Shown in pieces: positions 22,444-35,094 of a DNA stretch of 64,000 nucleotides. Position numbers and translations under genes: made by a program. Under the pieces are notes generated by a model that saw only the letters and a program-made list of their open reading frames with translations, had not been told where the DNA came from and did not search any database. The DNA is from Triplophysa rosa (taxonomy: Eukaryota > Chordata > Actinopteri > Cypriniformes > Nemacheilidae). The stretch lies in assembly GCF_024868665.1 (NCBI RefSeq), contig NC_079914.1, positions 6,477,984 through 6,541,983 of the forward strand, written 5' to 3'. Within the stretch, counting starts at the first letter, position 1, and each line of letters starts with the position of its first letter.

Positions 22444-22788
22444 TAGGGCTGCATAACGATTAATCGCGACTAATCGTTTGCAGAATAAACGTTTTTGTTT
22501 ACATAATATATGTTGGTGTACTGCGTATGATAATTATGTATATATAAATACACGTACATGCATGTACTGTATATAATTAAGAAATATGTAACGTTTGATA
22601 TGTTTTATATTTATATATATAATTTATATTATATATAAATATTAAATATATTTTTTCTTAAAATCATACACCCATGTGTGTTTATTTATAAATACATAAT
22701 TATCACACACAGTACACCAACATATATTATGTAAACAAAAACTTTTATTCTGCAAACGATTAGTCGCGATTAATCGTTATGCAGCCCT
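22444..22788. mobile_element. 345-bp hAT-type palindromic MITE
   Basis: The ends TAGGGCTGCATAACGATTAA and TTAATCGTTATGCAGCCCT are inverted, and complementarity extends about 90 bp inward with an AT-rich centre. The flanking 8-mers are ATTGGTGG (22436-22443) and ATTGGTGA (22789-22796), a near-perfect 8-bp duplication. Confidence 0.8.
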
Positions 22789-22796
22789 ATTGGTGA

Positions 22797-23640
22797 GGTG
22801 GTCTTATGTGGTCTGGAAATGGGCTTTGATATGGAAACAGAAATCTGGGCAAGATCAGGATGTTTTTAAACTCAAATTGACAATCTCCATCCTTTGGCAT
22901 GTGGTGGACCAGATGTAGTGCTCACTTTAAAGACGGCTTCTCTGGACCTGTCAGCATTTCACTGACAGCACTTGATCAGAGGCTGCCATTCTGTGTCCCA
23001 TAGCAAATCTGAGAGGAAATGAAACCCTGAGGGCTTGAATGGAGGAATTTTAGTGGCGTGTGAGAGACCAACTGATGGACACATGCTCGCCCAAAGCATC
23101 GGTCGCTCTGTCTTTTTCCAGGTATTGTGCTGACATATCTGATTAAATGTAATATTGAATATCGTCGCTGTCCTTCTGAAACCTCAGATGTCCAAATTTG
23201 CAGCTTTTCAAGAAATGAAAAAAAAACCACCGTACTTTTTAAATGAACGAAGGGATGTACTGGTTTTACTAGGAAAGCATTTCCTTTCAATGATGCAAGG
23301 TCAAGATTTTTTGATGCACGGTGAAGATTTTTTTAGATCTAAAATGTATTTCATAACACACACACACACACTGACGCATTTTTATACCGTATTGGTAATA
23401 CAATAAAACTTTAATAGTACTAATAAATTAACATTATATTATGAAAATTACTATTAAACTATAAATTATTATTATTATTACTAGTAAATTATTGTTATTA
23501 ATATTAAAATATACATACTATAACATAAATATAAAAATAATATTAATAGTATTATTCATTAATCATTATTATATCATATATAATTATCACAATTAAACAG
23601 CATATTTCCGATCAATAATTAAACATGACATAACTTTTCT
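22797..23640. other. Intergenic, AT-rich with short CA tract
   Basis: A (CA)n tract lies at 23358-23371, then ATTATT-rich sequence at 23400-23620. No gene recognised. Confidence 0.4.
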
Positions 23641-23880
23641 TTGCTCACCTTAAATTGTGCTAAAAATCACCTTTTTCGAGGTCGCCTTATCGACTGCGCC
23701 TGTGCACAGACTGGCAAGTACCTCACGAGAGCCCCGCCCCAGAGAATAGTTAGTCTTTATTGATTGACGATTGGCTCATTTTACTGGAAGGTGGGACTTC
23801 CTTCGCTAGAGCGGCCATATTGACAGTTGCATACCTCGCCATTCATTGTTACGGCAGTGGCGCATCATGTTAATATTATT
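23641..23880. repeat. GC-richer promoter-like segment, probable repeat
   Basis: Contains an inverted CCAAT (GATTGGCTCA), CCCCGCCCC, and GCGGCCATATTG that fits a YY1 site. Its wording is familiar to me from repeated cyprinid sequences, so it is more likely a repeat-borne promoter than a host promoter. No ATG-led frame with recognisable content follows. Confidence 0.35.
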
Positions 23881-23964
23881 ATCTTTGCTAATTTTCTTTT
23901 AACTTGATTCCACTTAACTTCATTTCATTTTACTACATTTTATTCTTCATTCCAACTTCATTTA

Positions 23965-24110
23965 AATTGAAGGGTTGTTTTCAACCCATGGTTACATTTT
24001 TGCATTTATTTTAAATGGTTGGGTAAACTATGGACAAAACCAACCATTGGGTTATAAATAAACCTATGGTGTGTTGTTATTACCCAACCATGGGCGTTTT
24101 GGGCTGGAAC
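23965..24110. repeat. Degenerate AACCCATGGTTGGGT repeat
   Basis: Repeated and inverted versions of CAACCCATGG, ATGGTTGGGTAAAC, CCAACCATTGGGTTAT and ACCCAACCATGGG lie within 150 bp. The pattern is common in cyprinid DNA. The class is uncertain. Confidence 0.55.
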
Positions 24111-24720
24111 AGGTCTGAACGTCTACAATGTTGGTATTTTGTTAATCTTTCAGATGCATTAAACAAATTGCTAAAACAACATTATCAACTTGATTGACTC
24201 TTCTAAACCCCATCCTGCGTGTCTGGACTTTTACTCCAATTTAATCCTTAGTCCTAGGAATAATCTTAGTCTAACTCCAGGAATTTAGGTGAACATTCAA
24301 CCGCCTCTTGGGCGTCTGTTACTCAATATTTTATTTCATTACAAAGTTACATTATGCATTTTCAGGGTCAAGACCCTTTTCAAAGTTGAGGCGGCACCCA
24401 GAATTCAAGACACACCAGCTGCAGAGACACACGGGAACAGAGATTTAGATGTTATGAATTGTGCAGGCTGTTGTTTGTTCGAGCATTGTCATTTCCTCTA
24501 CAGCTGGAACTGAAAAGAGAGGAAAACCGCACAGAGTTTTGGAAAACTAAACATTTACCCAGTGTGAGTTTGGGCGTTACTCTGTGGAGCATCAGAGAAA
24601 ACAATCTGTAGCTAGACAGACAGAATCTGTCGGCTTTTACCTCATCATGATGGGACCACATTACAGTGTCAAAACTTGCATATTTAACATATGTTATGTT
24701 CATGCTTGGCACATGGTTGG

Positions 24721-24846
24721 GGTTTCTGTAGCTCAGTTGAACTTGATAGAGCATTGCGTTAGCAGTCCAAATGTTGTGAGTTTGATTCCCAGGGAACAAA
24801 CACAATGATACCTTAAATGAAAAAAAGAATTTGCCAAATGCATAAA
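24721..24846 (+). repeat. tRNA-derived SINE fragment
   Basis: Box A-like TGTAGCTCAGTTGA (24726-24739) and box B-like GAGTTTGATTCCC (24778-24790) are spaced as in a tRNA gene, with TAGAGCATTGCGTTAGCAG between. An AAA-rich tail and GCCAAATGCATAAA follow. It is a diverged SINE and not a functional tRNA: extra bases break the cloverleaf and no proper acceptor stem forms. Confidence 0.7.
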
Positions 24847-25047
24847 GGTAAATATACTTGATATGCATGCTCTACCTTGACCACTGACTATTCGATTAAT
24901 CTAGTCAGTTTTAAGGATGTGCGTCAATTAGCCGTGAGTTGTTGTGTATACTCGCAGTATGGTGTGGGTTATTTACACAAGCTCTGACCACCCGACCAGG
25001 CGAATACTTTTCTGGACAACTTGACTACCTTTTTTCACAACTAATAA

Positions 25048-25290
25048 CAGCTGTGCAATTAATCGTGATTGATCGTAATCTGCAATTTTAGCTTCCAACG
25101 ATTATTGTGCGGCATTTCATTTTTGCAGATTTTTCACATTTGTTTATTTGTTTTTCAGTTGAATTCAAGTAAAAAAGACAAGATTTTTATGTATTTTTAT
25201 GTTGTTTCAAAGGTTGTGTTAAATAATCGTGATCTCAGTATTGGCCAAAATACTCAGGATTATGATTTTTGAGAACAACTAATTGCCTAG
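25048..25290. repeat. Decayed TTAATCGTGATTGATCG repeat
   Basis: AATTAATCGTGATTGATCGTAATCTGCAA at the left and AATAATCGTGATCTC with GATTATGATTTTTGAG at the right recall the GGGCTGCAC-GATTAATCG MITE families. The terminal repeats are eroded. Confidence 0.4.
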
Positions 25291-28200
25291 TAAAAATGAG
25301 TACTCTTGCAAGGCCTAGAAGGAATCTCTGTCTATTGCACTTCAGCCTCATGAAGTGCTCTTGAGTCATGTATTCTGATTGTGGAAATCATGAAAGAGAG
25401 AACCAAAGTCTAAGCCTCAATATTGAGTCTGCTGGACCACCCATATTCTGAGTGCCTCCAGCAGCATCTTATGGAAATTGTCTTCAGACCAGGCCTCTTT
25501 AAAGAAGCTATCTGATGGACACTGATGTGAGAAAATAGTCTTGTGTATTAAGGACTTCTGAGAGATTTTGCCCTTACAAAGAACAGTAGTGTGGCTTGGT
25601 TGCGCTCCAGGCCTCGGACAAGCAAATAATCATTCTGATGGCTGTTCAGAAGAAGTTTACAAGACTTTTCATATTGATGTCACATTAGGCTAAACACTAG
25701 CCATTTAGGCTAAACACTTAAAATGAACAAGAACCGTGTAGCTTTTAAACTGGAACTTTACTTGAAAGTTGAAGTGTATAATTCAGAATTGCAAAAATAG
25801 TTTCTGTCATTCATTATTTGGGGAAACAGGTTGCCCCGCCCCCAAGCTTATCCTATTGGTTGAGCCAAGCTTATGCCATTTGTTGCTCACTCAAACAAGT
25901 TGTTATTTTGTTTGGTGCTGAAGGATTAACTCTTTACATTTCGATTTGAGAACCTTAATCTAAGGTCTACTTGGACGTCTTGTCAACTTAGGTTGAGAAT
26001 TCTTAAGACAGTCACTTCAGTGTTCAATGCGATGGTTTAAGACATCGGATCTGTGTTATGGACTTTTGGCATGTGGAGAACAGAGTTATGGAAGCCATTA
26101 ACATTCCATGGCTACATGTGGACACTTATTTATTTTTCCATATGTGGGTGGGGCAGGGAGTATTGCACTGTCCCTCGCTGGAGAGCGAGAGAGAAAGTGA
26201 GAGAGAGGGGGGCTTGCTGAGGGGGTTTGAACTCATCCGCCCTCTCAACTCCAAAGAGCATAGACAGATGACTGCTTGGAGTCAGTGAGGCGGAAGAAGA
26301 GAGGAATTATTACTAGATGGATGGAGTGATGGTAGCAGAGAGAAAGGGGTTGAGATGGAGAAGCGTTATTATGGGATGTCCCGGCCCAACATTTATTGTG
26401 TAGTGAGCAGTACAAAGAGGACCGGGAAGAGAAAATTAGAATAAAAGAATTGAGAATACTTTTTTAATGCGTTCAGTTTTGTCGTACTGTAAATCCATTT
26501 CAGGGCTCAAAAAAAAACCATAGAAATATGAGCTCACACAATCCACCCGCTGCCCAGGACAGAGAGAGAGATGATGTTTTAAACAGAAAGATATAAAAGA
26601 GAAACAGATCACAGCAAGATTCTCCGCACTGCACTGGACACTGCGGAGAAATGAGACGTCTGGAAGCGTTTCATTGGTTTTAATGCTGACCGGTCAATTT
26701 GGACCCACGCTGTCTAACCTTTGAAGAATCCTGTCTTTTTTCCTCTCACACTTCTCCAGTCTGTTTTCATCTGCTCAGTCTCACTCTATCAAATTCTGTA
26801 TGATCTCAGTGTTTCTTTGTGGCAAAAGCATTTAGGCCATTTTCATCTGGTTTAGGGTGGGTGTGCAAGTGTGATTAAACAGTTACACATTGTGTGAGAG
26901 AAAGACGCGAATAAAAGGAGATGAACTAAAAAACTTGTGAACTTTGGATTTACTTACCTATACTTTGGGAAGAACGGTTTATCCAGAAGAGGATAGGAAA
27001 TTCTGACAAACCCTTTCTCTTTAAGGGTAAAAATTATAAAAAAATGGTTGAATAATGATTTTTATTATTGTAAACATTCAAACGTTGTCTTTGTTGTACA
27101 TTATATGGATTGGGCTCGTCTGAATTCATTTGTAATTAGGTTGAATATAAATGTATGTGTATAAATTATATTTATAATTCTATAAAAACAGTAGAAGTCA
27201 ATTGTAACACGTGAAGCCACTGTTATCCTTTCTCCTACTTCACTGTATTCTTCAAAAGTTCCTCATCCACATTTTGTGACATGCTTGTGTTGCGTGGGTG
27301 TGCCGTCGATCCGAGCCAGAAATGGCCTGTTGAAGCGATCTGGGTAATTTGGCACAGTGTTGATTCAACTTCCAAAAAATGTTCCCTCAGCATATATTTC
27401 AGGCTTTTAACCTCTTAGGCATGCGGGATCCACACCCAGCGCCTTTTATGAGCAGATTAATACAATGATATCTTCATGCAGGTACTTGAGATTGTATAAC
27501 AGTCCAAATGGATGATTTGCGATGCGTTAAATTTCAACTTTACAGAAAGGAAACAGTTTAAGAGCTTGTCTGGAACCGCTCACCATTATCAACAGTGTAC
27601 GATATCAAAGAACTCAAAGAAAAAGTTTTGACACTGTGATGTAAATCCAAAATGTTCAAAATGGGCGTTTTGTTACCACAAATGCTTTTCCTGTCTTGCA
27701 TCACGTGTTTGTTTACAGTAGTATTGGTGGCAGCGCAACGTTTCTATGAGCAGTCAGTATCGTCATCCAGAAAGTTCTACGCTCATTCATTATTACTTCA
27801 CTCCATGGGGTGTAGAAGGAAACAGCTGGGACAGATGACCTTTAGTCTTACATCAACACACAAGGAGGAAGACGACTCGTATGACTGATGTGCCCCTTGG
27901 ACCGCCTCAATGGCCCTGACTGTGTCAGCTGTGCTTGAAAGATGGAGCTTTGTGTGCATTGGTGGGCTACTGTCAAGGATTTTACTGAAGAACACACTTT
28001 GCAGTTGGATCCAACATGTAGAGTAAGTTGGTTAGGGACTCGTTCAGCGACGGTCAGTAGACTGCAGTTAGCATGTGGTGTTGGTTAGTAATGTCAGAAT
28101 AATGCTTTAATGACTGAACCCTGTTTGTCAATTGACAAAGTCTAATCCAGAAACCTTGAATGTTGACGGACTTGGTTGCAATTGTTTAAGAGTTGTAGAG

Positions 28201-30841
28201 TCCTAATTCAGTACCAGGAGATAACTTGTCTCCAGCTTGAAAGCTCAGAATTTACTATTGGTTCTGATTCACATCTTGTATGTGTGATGTCCCGTTGGAC
28301 TTTGAAGTCTCTGGCTGGACGTCTGCGCCCCTGCAGGATATCTCTGTCTGTGAGGAAGTTTAGCTTCTTGCTTTCTGTCTCTTTAGCTCTCTTGCTCTAC
28401 CTCACCCAAACTATTGTGAGTCATCACTGCTTAGATGGTGGCCAAGTGCACAAGCACCAGAATTGTCTTTGTTCCTACTCGATTTTCTACTTTGCTAAGC
28501 AGCTCAGACCACCCCCTCCATCCATTCTTATGTCCCTGGTTTACAGTAAATCCAGTGCCAGGTCCAGTTTCCCTTGAATTGACGAAACGCCTTCCTCAAA
28601 CACTTCTGTGTGTACGGAAAGAGCCGAGTTTGAACGGCCGTGCTGGCTGAATGGAGTTCCCGCAGGAGGTGGTGCTGCATAAATGGATTTGGCAGAGGAA
28701 GTGACGGCTCCCGCTGCTGGGTCCCTGGACGTCTACGGGTCTCTGTCTTGGCCTGTACTGCTAGTTCAGCTCTGAGTTGACCTTCTGCTCTCTGCGCAGG
28801 GGCTCCGGAATTTTCCGATCCCCTGCTGATGGGTGTTTACCATTGATGCCCAGTGGGGCATCCAGAGCTCTCTCAGGGAAATAGGAAAATATCCGCATCA
28901 GTCGGGACTAGACTCCAGCTGAACTGTCTTGTGAGCAGCATTTAGTGCTTGTTAAAAGCTTATTGATAATTAATGTATTAATGTTAACGTCATTGTTCAA
29001 CCACAGTTTCCTGAGTCAATTGAAGAGCTTTACAGTGGCCAGTTCTGGCCTTGAATGGTTTAGCAGATAGTTTTCAATTAGTTAGCTTTTTCCCAGCTTC
29101 TGCTATAATTTAATTAGATTTTCATGCCAAATCATCCAGCTCTCACTCCCAGGCGTAGAGTTTCACATGTTGTATATTGAATTGGGATTTCCTGCCCTAG
29201 TTGATTGTTAATTGTGGGATTGGCCCATTAATCTTGGCTTAATTGAGATCCTCTTAAAATACCATTTTGCTCCTGCCAGAAGTCAAAACCTTTGGAAAAC
29301 AGGTCGACTACAGTGAGAAAAAATAAGTTTTTTAACGTTACACAAGAAGCCAAGTTGTACAGTAATGTTGCTATACCTACAACCTAAAACAAGAAGGTCT
29401 TTATGTAAAACTGGTTTGTGATTGTTTAAAGCAAGCTCTAAAAGAACCAAGCTCAAAGAGTTTAGCAAGCCTTTTAGCAGATTTTCTAGGCTTTAGATGA
29501 GCCCCCCTGAATAAAACTGATGTTTCTATCCTTCAGTTGGGGGGAATTCCTAAGCAGAACAAGCCGACCGCGTAGGAGAAAGTCCTGCTTGATACCTTCA
29601 TTCAGTCGGCACACTTTGAAAACATAAAGAGACCCAGAGGAAAGAAAGCTCGTAACTCCTACCAGCAACCCTTCATCCTACAAATTACTCTTTCATCTAG
29701 TGGCTGATAGGGTGAAAGGTCAAGGTCAAGACCTAGCATGTATTTGCTCTCGCCTTTGGGGCGGCCATAAAAATCCCTCGTTCCTCGTGGCAGGTGGCTA
29801 ACAATCACGTCGTAATCTGTCGAGAAGCTCGATGTGAGTACTCGTATGAAGAATAAAGACGAGATATTTCCACGAAAATGCACGTTTTCTCCATTCCTTC
29901 CTACGGCTTTTGTACACATGGTTTATGTTATCGTGCGTTGGAGATGTTTTCTATACGAACGAGTCCCTTGAAGACGGTAAAAAGAACCATATGTGAAGTT
30001 TTGAAGGAAGGGGAGGGGGAGACTTGCCAGGTTGATTGCTCTCTTAGGGTACGAGGTGGGGCCGCAACATCCCTAATGTTTGTGTTTGTTTCCTTGGAAA
30101 CCTCTGATAGTGCAGCGAGTGGACAGCAGATGTTTTCAAGTGTGTGTGTATATATGGGGCGGAGGAGTGGACATACAAAACTTGTGAGAAAGTGTTCTGG
30201 CTCGTGGGGTAATACATCATTCCCTTTCTTTTACACACTCACACATAGCGCTTAATTTTCCCGACTACGCAATACCCTTCCAGGAAACAGACGCTCTTTC
30301 CTTTATTCAGGCACGCTTTGATTCAGTTGAGCTTTCCTAATGACAAAAAGTTACAAATAATCAGTCAGAAGTTCATGCCAAGTACAGGGGTTCGTCCTCA
30401 TTTCATGAACTCTCATAACCGGCCTCACAATGGTGATAATGTGACTGAAATTTAATTTGTTAGATTGCAACAATGGTATCTGCTGATGTGAATGAGCCTC
30501 TTGTTCCCTTCGACTATCAGATATTCATTCTTTTTATTTACACGTCCAGTGGTCAGGAATGTTGCAATGACTCCATTGGGACAGTGAGATGGTTATTATT
30601 ATGTGATAAAGGTTGACTATTCACGGTTTCCTATTCCACTATTTTCTGGTTTGCTAAGTAACATTTTGTCCTTACGTTTAGTTATGTATTTGTAAATGCT
30701 TTCTATGAGCAGGCTTTCTGACAACATCAGAAATGTCATCAGGATGTTTTAGTGGGACGGTTATATGTATGATTATTGATGTTTGGTTTTATTATAGATC
30801 TGTGTTTCCATATAGTGGCGGGGGTAAGCATCACACCTGAA
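25291..30841. other. Intergenic, no gene recognised
   Basis: About 5.5 kb without a supported gene. A purine-rich GAGAGAGAG patch lies at 26180-26210. A cluster of TAAT cores lies at 28960-29260. Open frames such as 27652-27888 and 28176-28577 have no known domain and no matching splice context. Confidence 0.4.
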
Positions 30842-31034
30842 AGGGATAGTTCACATAGTTTTTCATCATTACTCGTCCTCATGCCATTCCAAACCTGTTT
30901 GGCTTTCTTTCTTGTGCAGAACACAAAAGAAGATATTTTACAGAATGTTGATAACCAAACAACATTGGCCCCCATTGACTTCCAATGTATGGACACAAAA
31001 CCACCGAGACATTTCTCAAAATATCTTCTGTTGG
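30842..31034. mobile_element. AGGGATAGTTCACC MITE, right end lost
   Basis: Starts AGGGATAGTTCAC after CTGA (a diverged TTAA) and continues with CATGCCATTCCAAACCTG, AGAACACAAAAGAAGATATTTTACAGAATG and GACTTCCAATGTATGGACA. It fades after ATTTCTCAAAATATCTTC. The terminal GTGAACTATCCCT is missing. Confidence 0.75.
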
Positions 31035-32815
31035 CCCTTTTCAAGTGATTACCTGGCAAAATTGTACAGGTGCCAACTAGCTGACTTCGTGTAGCAAATA
31101 TGGAGTCTGATTTCACTGCATGTCTGAACGGTTGCCATCTCTATTATTCTGTATTACATAGACTTTTCGCAGCTTTTGTAATGATCAAAAGGGTAGCCTG
31201 TCTCTCTTTGTCATAGGCCATCACATAATTCCGAAACATGAATGAGCAAGCAAGTTAGCAAGCTTAAACTATGAAATTTGTGTTGGCATTACTTGGTTTT
31301 GAAAAGGCTTTGAGCCACGTTGAGAATTAATAGAGACAAGAATAGCTAATTAAATGTATCTAGATCAGAATGTACAGTATGATTTTAGACGGGGCTATTC
31401 AAGGATAGGATACAGTTTCAGTCTGCTGGTTTTTAATTTCTACTTTGCTGGTTGGTATAATGTTGGTTACTTTATAGACCATTTCCCCCCATATCATGCA
31501 TTGATATGTACATAATGGTATTCATATGGTAAAGTCTATTTCTTTTTTAGTTAAGTTTAGTTTAAATAAAGTGTCTGGGTGTGTTTACAGTTCATTAAAC
31601 TCTCATTTCAAATGAGCAAGTAAAATCCTGTTTGTCATTGAAGTCTTTTATGTGCCCTGCAGTCGAAGAGAATCTCTGATACAGATTAGATTCAGTCAAT
31701 CGGAAATTAGTTTTTAAAAAATGTAAACGTTCAAGGTAAAAGTGTTTTCCGGTAATCAAACAAGCCGTCATGGAGAGGTCACCCATGAATGAAAACTACA
31801 ACATTTATGTAACTCCGTCATTCTCCACTTCTGATCTTGGTCAAGCTGCATCCGCTGTTATCGGAGAAGTTGGTACACCTACCAGGAAGTTTTACCTTTA
31901 ACACCCTGACCGGGTCGGAGTCTGCCAAAATGTGACGGTAACGTCACTTTTATCTATAGTTAAACTTGTTGATATCTGCTTGTGGTTGGGCTGATATTGT
32001 TTTGTACAGGTTCCGCATTCTTTAGACTTTCTAATTGAGCATTACCATGGCAACTATTAAGTGTTATCATTATTAGGAATCCGAAATATGAAAACATATG
32101 ACAGTGGTCTGGTTATCTGCTTTGTGCGCATTTTCTGGTTGGCTGATCCGTATTTTCCGGTTCCTTCACTTGGGGAATTTGTTGGTGGCGATAAAGTCGG
32201 TCTGCTGTTCGGGAACTGTATTGTTACAGACAGGTCTTGGCATGCACTGTCTGGTGCATCAACCCTGAACTTGAGTTACAAACAGAAGAATTAGATATTG
32301 ATATAAGAGAATACACAGTCTTAGCATGTAAATATTCATTTACAGAATGGGTTCAGATTCATTTGAACTCAAAACACTGAGGATGACAATGAAGGCTCAA
32401 TGAAATGGCAATTGGAGTTTTATGGTTTGTAGTCAATGTCCGTTAGCTTTGAGAAGCTTTGTGAGATACCATTCAATATGTCCCATATATCAGTTTCTAC
32501 AAAAAATGAATCAAAACAGGAATAAACTGCTAAAGGCTCAATCTGTAACTTTTGTTGGTTAAAAATAAACTAAAATCAGTTATTGAGGAAGTACACAAAA
32601 TATGTTAAAAACTATCTCCTTAGTTAACATTTCTTTCTGTCCTAATATTTCATAGGTTTGATATTTTATTGATTTTCTATAGTCATGGCTTTTATTAATA
32701 TTCTTTGTTTTTCTTATAAAAAAATCTATCTGTTTATTTATTGCAAATTCTTTACATGTAAAGTATCAGAGTACTTCGCAATACATTTGACTATGATTTA
32801 AAAAAAAAATTTAAA
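31035..32815. other. Intergenic, no gene recognised
   Basis: No gene, RNA gene or clear repeat boundary identified. Confidence 0.4.
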
Positions 32816-32977
32816 TGTAATTTTTACAGAATTTTACTCTTTGAAATACTTTTTGAAATACGGTTTAAAAAGTCAAATTACAGGAAAAAGACTGGAAATT
32901 TACAAGAAAAACATTTACTTTTACATGAACAAATGTCTGCCAGAAAATTTCAGTTTTTAACACATTTTTTTACAATG
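32816..32977. repeat. Decayed CACTA/EnSpm-like repeat
   Basis: TTTTTACAGAATTTTACTC, AAAAAGACTGGAAATTTACAAGAAAAACAT and the end TTTTTTTACAATGTAG closely follow the interior and right end of the element at 13097-14104. The left CACTG end is not intact. Confidence 0.55.
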
Positions 32978-34238
32978 TAGCCCCATTCACACTAGTAAGC
33001 TTATAATAATGATTATTATAAGTTGTTCAATAAATTCAAACCACACAAAGATACAAGCACAAAGTAACCTTCAATTTTGTGTTTTAAACCGAGATTTGTT
33101 TATTAAGGCAAAAAGTTAAAAAGGAGGTCAAAAAAATGTAAAGGCTTGTGATTCATATTCAAAGTCTGAAGTCTTTTATTTGCTTTGTGTGAGCTACGGA
33201 CAAAACTTTACGTCATTGGATGAATCTTTCCTTCTGCCATGCATGGACATTAAATCCGTTAATCTCTTCAAAGTCATAACCTAACCTGAAAGTTAGTTCA
33301 AGAAAAGTTCAGAACAACAACAACAAAAGCCAAACCCACTGTGTCAAGCAAGCATTTGTCTTCCCTTGACCTGTTCTCATTCGTTGACAGTGGGAAACTT
33401 GACCTTGCCGAATGTCAAAGCGATGCACTTCAAGCCAAACCCCCAAACCTCGAATCCATCACTCCGGTTGCGTGTTACTTTCCCTTTATCTGGCAAAGAA
33501 AATGACATGATTTTCAGACCCTTTCCTTATTGATAGGTAATTCAATAAACTCCTACGATTTTCTGTGGATTGTAATGTTTGCACTCACCCATCTAACTTC
33601 ACCGCTACACAAGTTTTTTAATGGATTTCGGTGGCTCAATCCCTAAGTCAACAACCTTGACCCCGTTCACAAGTGTGTGTTTGTGTATTTATGTTCCTCT
33701 GAAATGCTTAAGATCACCAGTTTAATGAGCTCATCTCTGTTCCAAGTTGAAGTCCAGGTTTAGTTTGTGTGTCGCTGAATGTGTGTTATAGAGTTGTTCA
33801 GTATACACTGCTTGCATTGTTCAAAACTCAGGCCTGGTTAAATATTAGCCTGTAGCCACAATGATTCTGCCCCTCCCTGATGGCTTTTACAAAGCCGAAC
33901 GGCGCTCTGATGAAACATGAGAAATGATGGCCTGATTTGATGTGACAACACTTTTCACAACAACTGTGTGAAAATCTGCATCCCCCTTAACTAAAGCAAG
34001 AGTGGGTTATATTTTATTGTTTTATCTGTGCAAACAATGGTTGTCGCTTGATATTGGGGTGTGATCTCTGTCAAGGTGTGACATCAGACCAGTCAAAGTA
34101 CAAACAACAGTATAGGATGTTGCACAGAACTGCAAGTTGTGCAATTCACAATTGGTGTCTAGCAGTGGATCACTTTTATGTATTTGTTGCATTTTTTTTA
34201 CAATGCATTTCTGGCAATCAAATGTTTTGCATATGTAA
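32978..34238. other. Intergenic, no gene recognised
   Basis: Nothing identified beyond short domain-free frames. Confidence 0.4.
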
Positions 34239-34525
34239 GTGATAGTTCTCACTAAAATAAAATTCTGTCATGGTTTTCACCCTCATGTTGTTCAAAACCT
34301 CTGACTTTCTTTCTTCTGTGGAACACAAACTAATATATTTTGAGAAATGTCTTACTGGTTTTGTGTTCAAACAATGTCAATGAGGGTCAGTTTTGTTTGG
34401 TTACCAACATTCTTCAACATATCTTCTTTTGTGTTCTGCAGAAGAAAGAAAGTCACACATGTTTTGAATAACATGATGGGTGAATAGCTGATGAGCAAAT
34501 TTCCATTTTGGGGGCAACTATCCCT
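34239..34525. mobile_element. AGGGATAGTTCACC MITE, diverged
   Basis: Left end GTGATAGTTCTCACT; right end GGGGCAACTATCCCT followed by TTAA (34526-34529). The centre has GACTTTCTTTCTTCTGTGGAACACAAA and GGTTACCAACATTCTTCAACATATCTTCTTTTGTG, the two complementary halves. Confidence 0.8.
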
Positions 34526-34529
34526 TTAA

Positions 34530-35094
34530 CTCCGGTGTTTTACCATCAAACAATGAAAGTCAAATTCAAAGGCCTGTGGGAAATACACAAGAAAATGAAA
34601 GAGCCATTCTGCACTGTGCCATTAGAGAAAAGGAGTAAACAATGAATTGTGCCTATTTGCGTAACGGCGCGCTACGTCTCACATAGGTGCACAAAAGTAC
34701 ACAACTGCTCCTGTTGTATTGGTATTGCGCAATTATTATAGTAGGCAGAGAAAATGAAAGGGAGAAATATCAGGCCATAGTCTCCATAAAAGATTTAAAC
34801 TTCATTTCAGGCCAGACACCAGATGCATTTTTTCCACGCTGCTTTGGTGGTTCACAGGAACTCCTCTGTGTCTTCTGGCTGTCGATCACATTGATTGTCC
34901 TCCCACTGCTCTGTCAAGCACTGTCTCATGGAAAGCATTTATTTATAGTGTGTCGGAATCTGTCTTTCTCTGCCATTGAATTTTGCTTTGGTCTGAATGA
35001 ATGAGGTTATTGCTTCTATTCACTTTTAATCAGTGATGGGGAAGAGCTAATCGTATCCAAATGGTGCCATGAAAGGTCCGGTTGAATGCGCAGT
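34530..35094. other. Intergenic, no gene recognised
   Basis: A 105-codon frame at 34687-35004 has hydrophobic stretches but no recognised domain, no splice context and no neighbours in support. Confidence 0.35.

Noticed and set aside
24721..24800. tRNA gene
   Set aside because: Box A and box B are diverged, with extra bases and no acceptor stem; it is a SINE remnant.
27652..27888. 78-codon frame with a signal-peptide-like start
   Set aside because: Hydrophobic N-terminus only; the rest matches nothing I know and no downstream exon fits.
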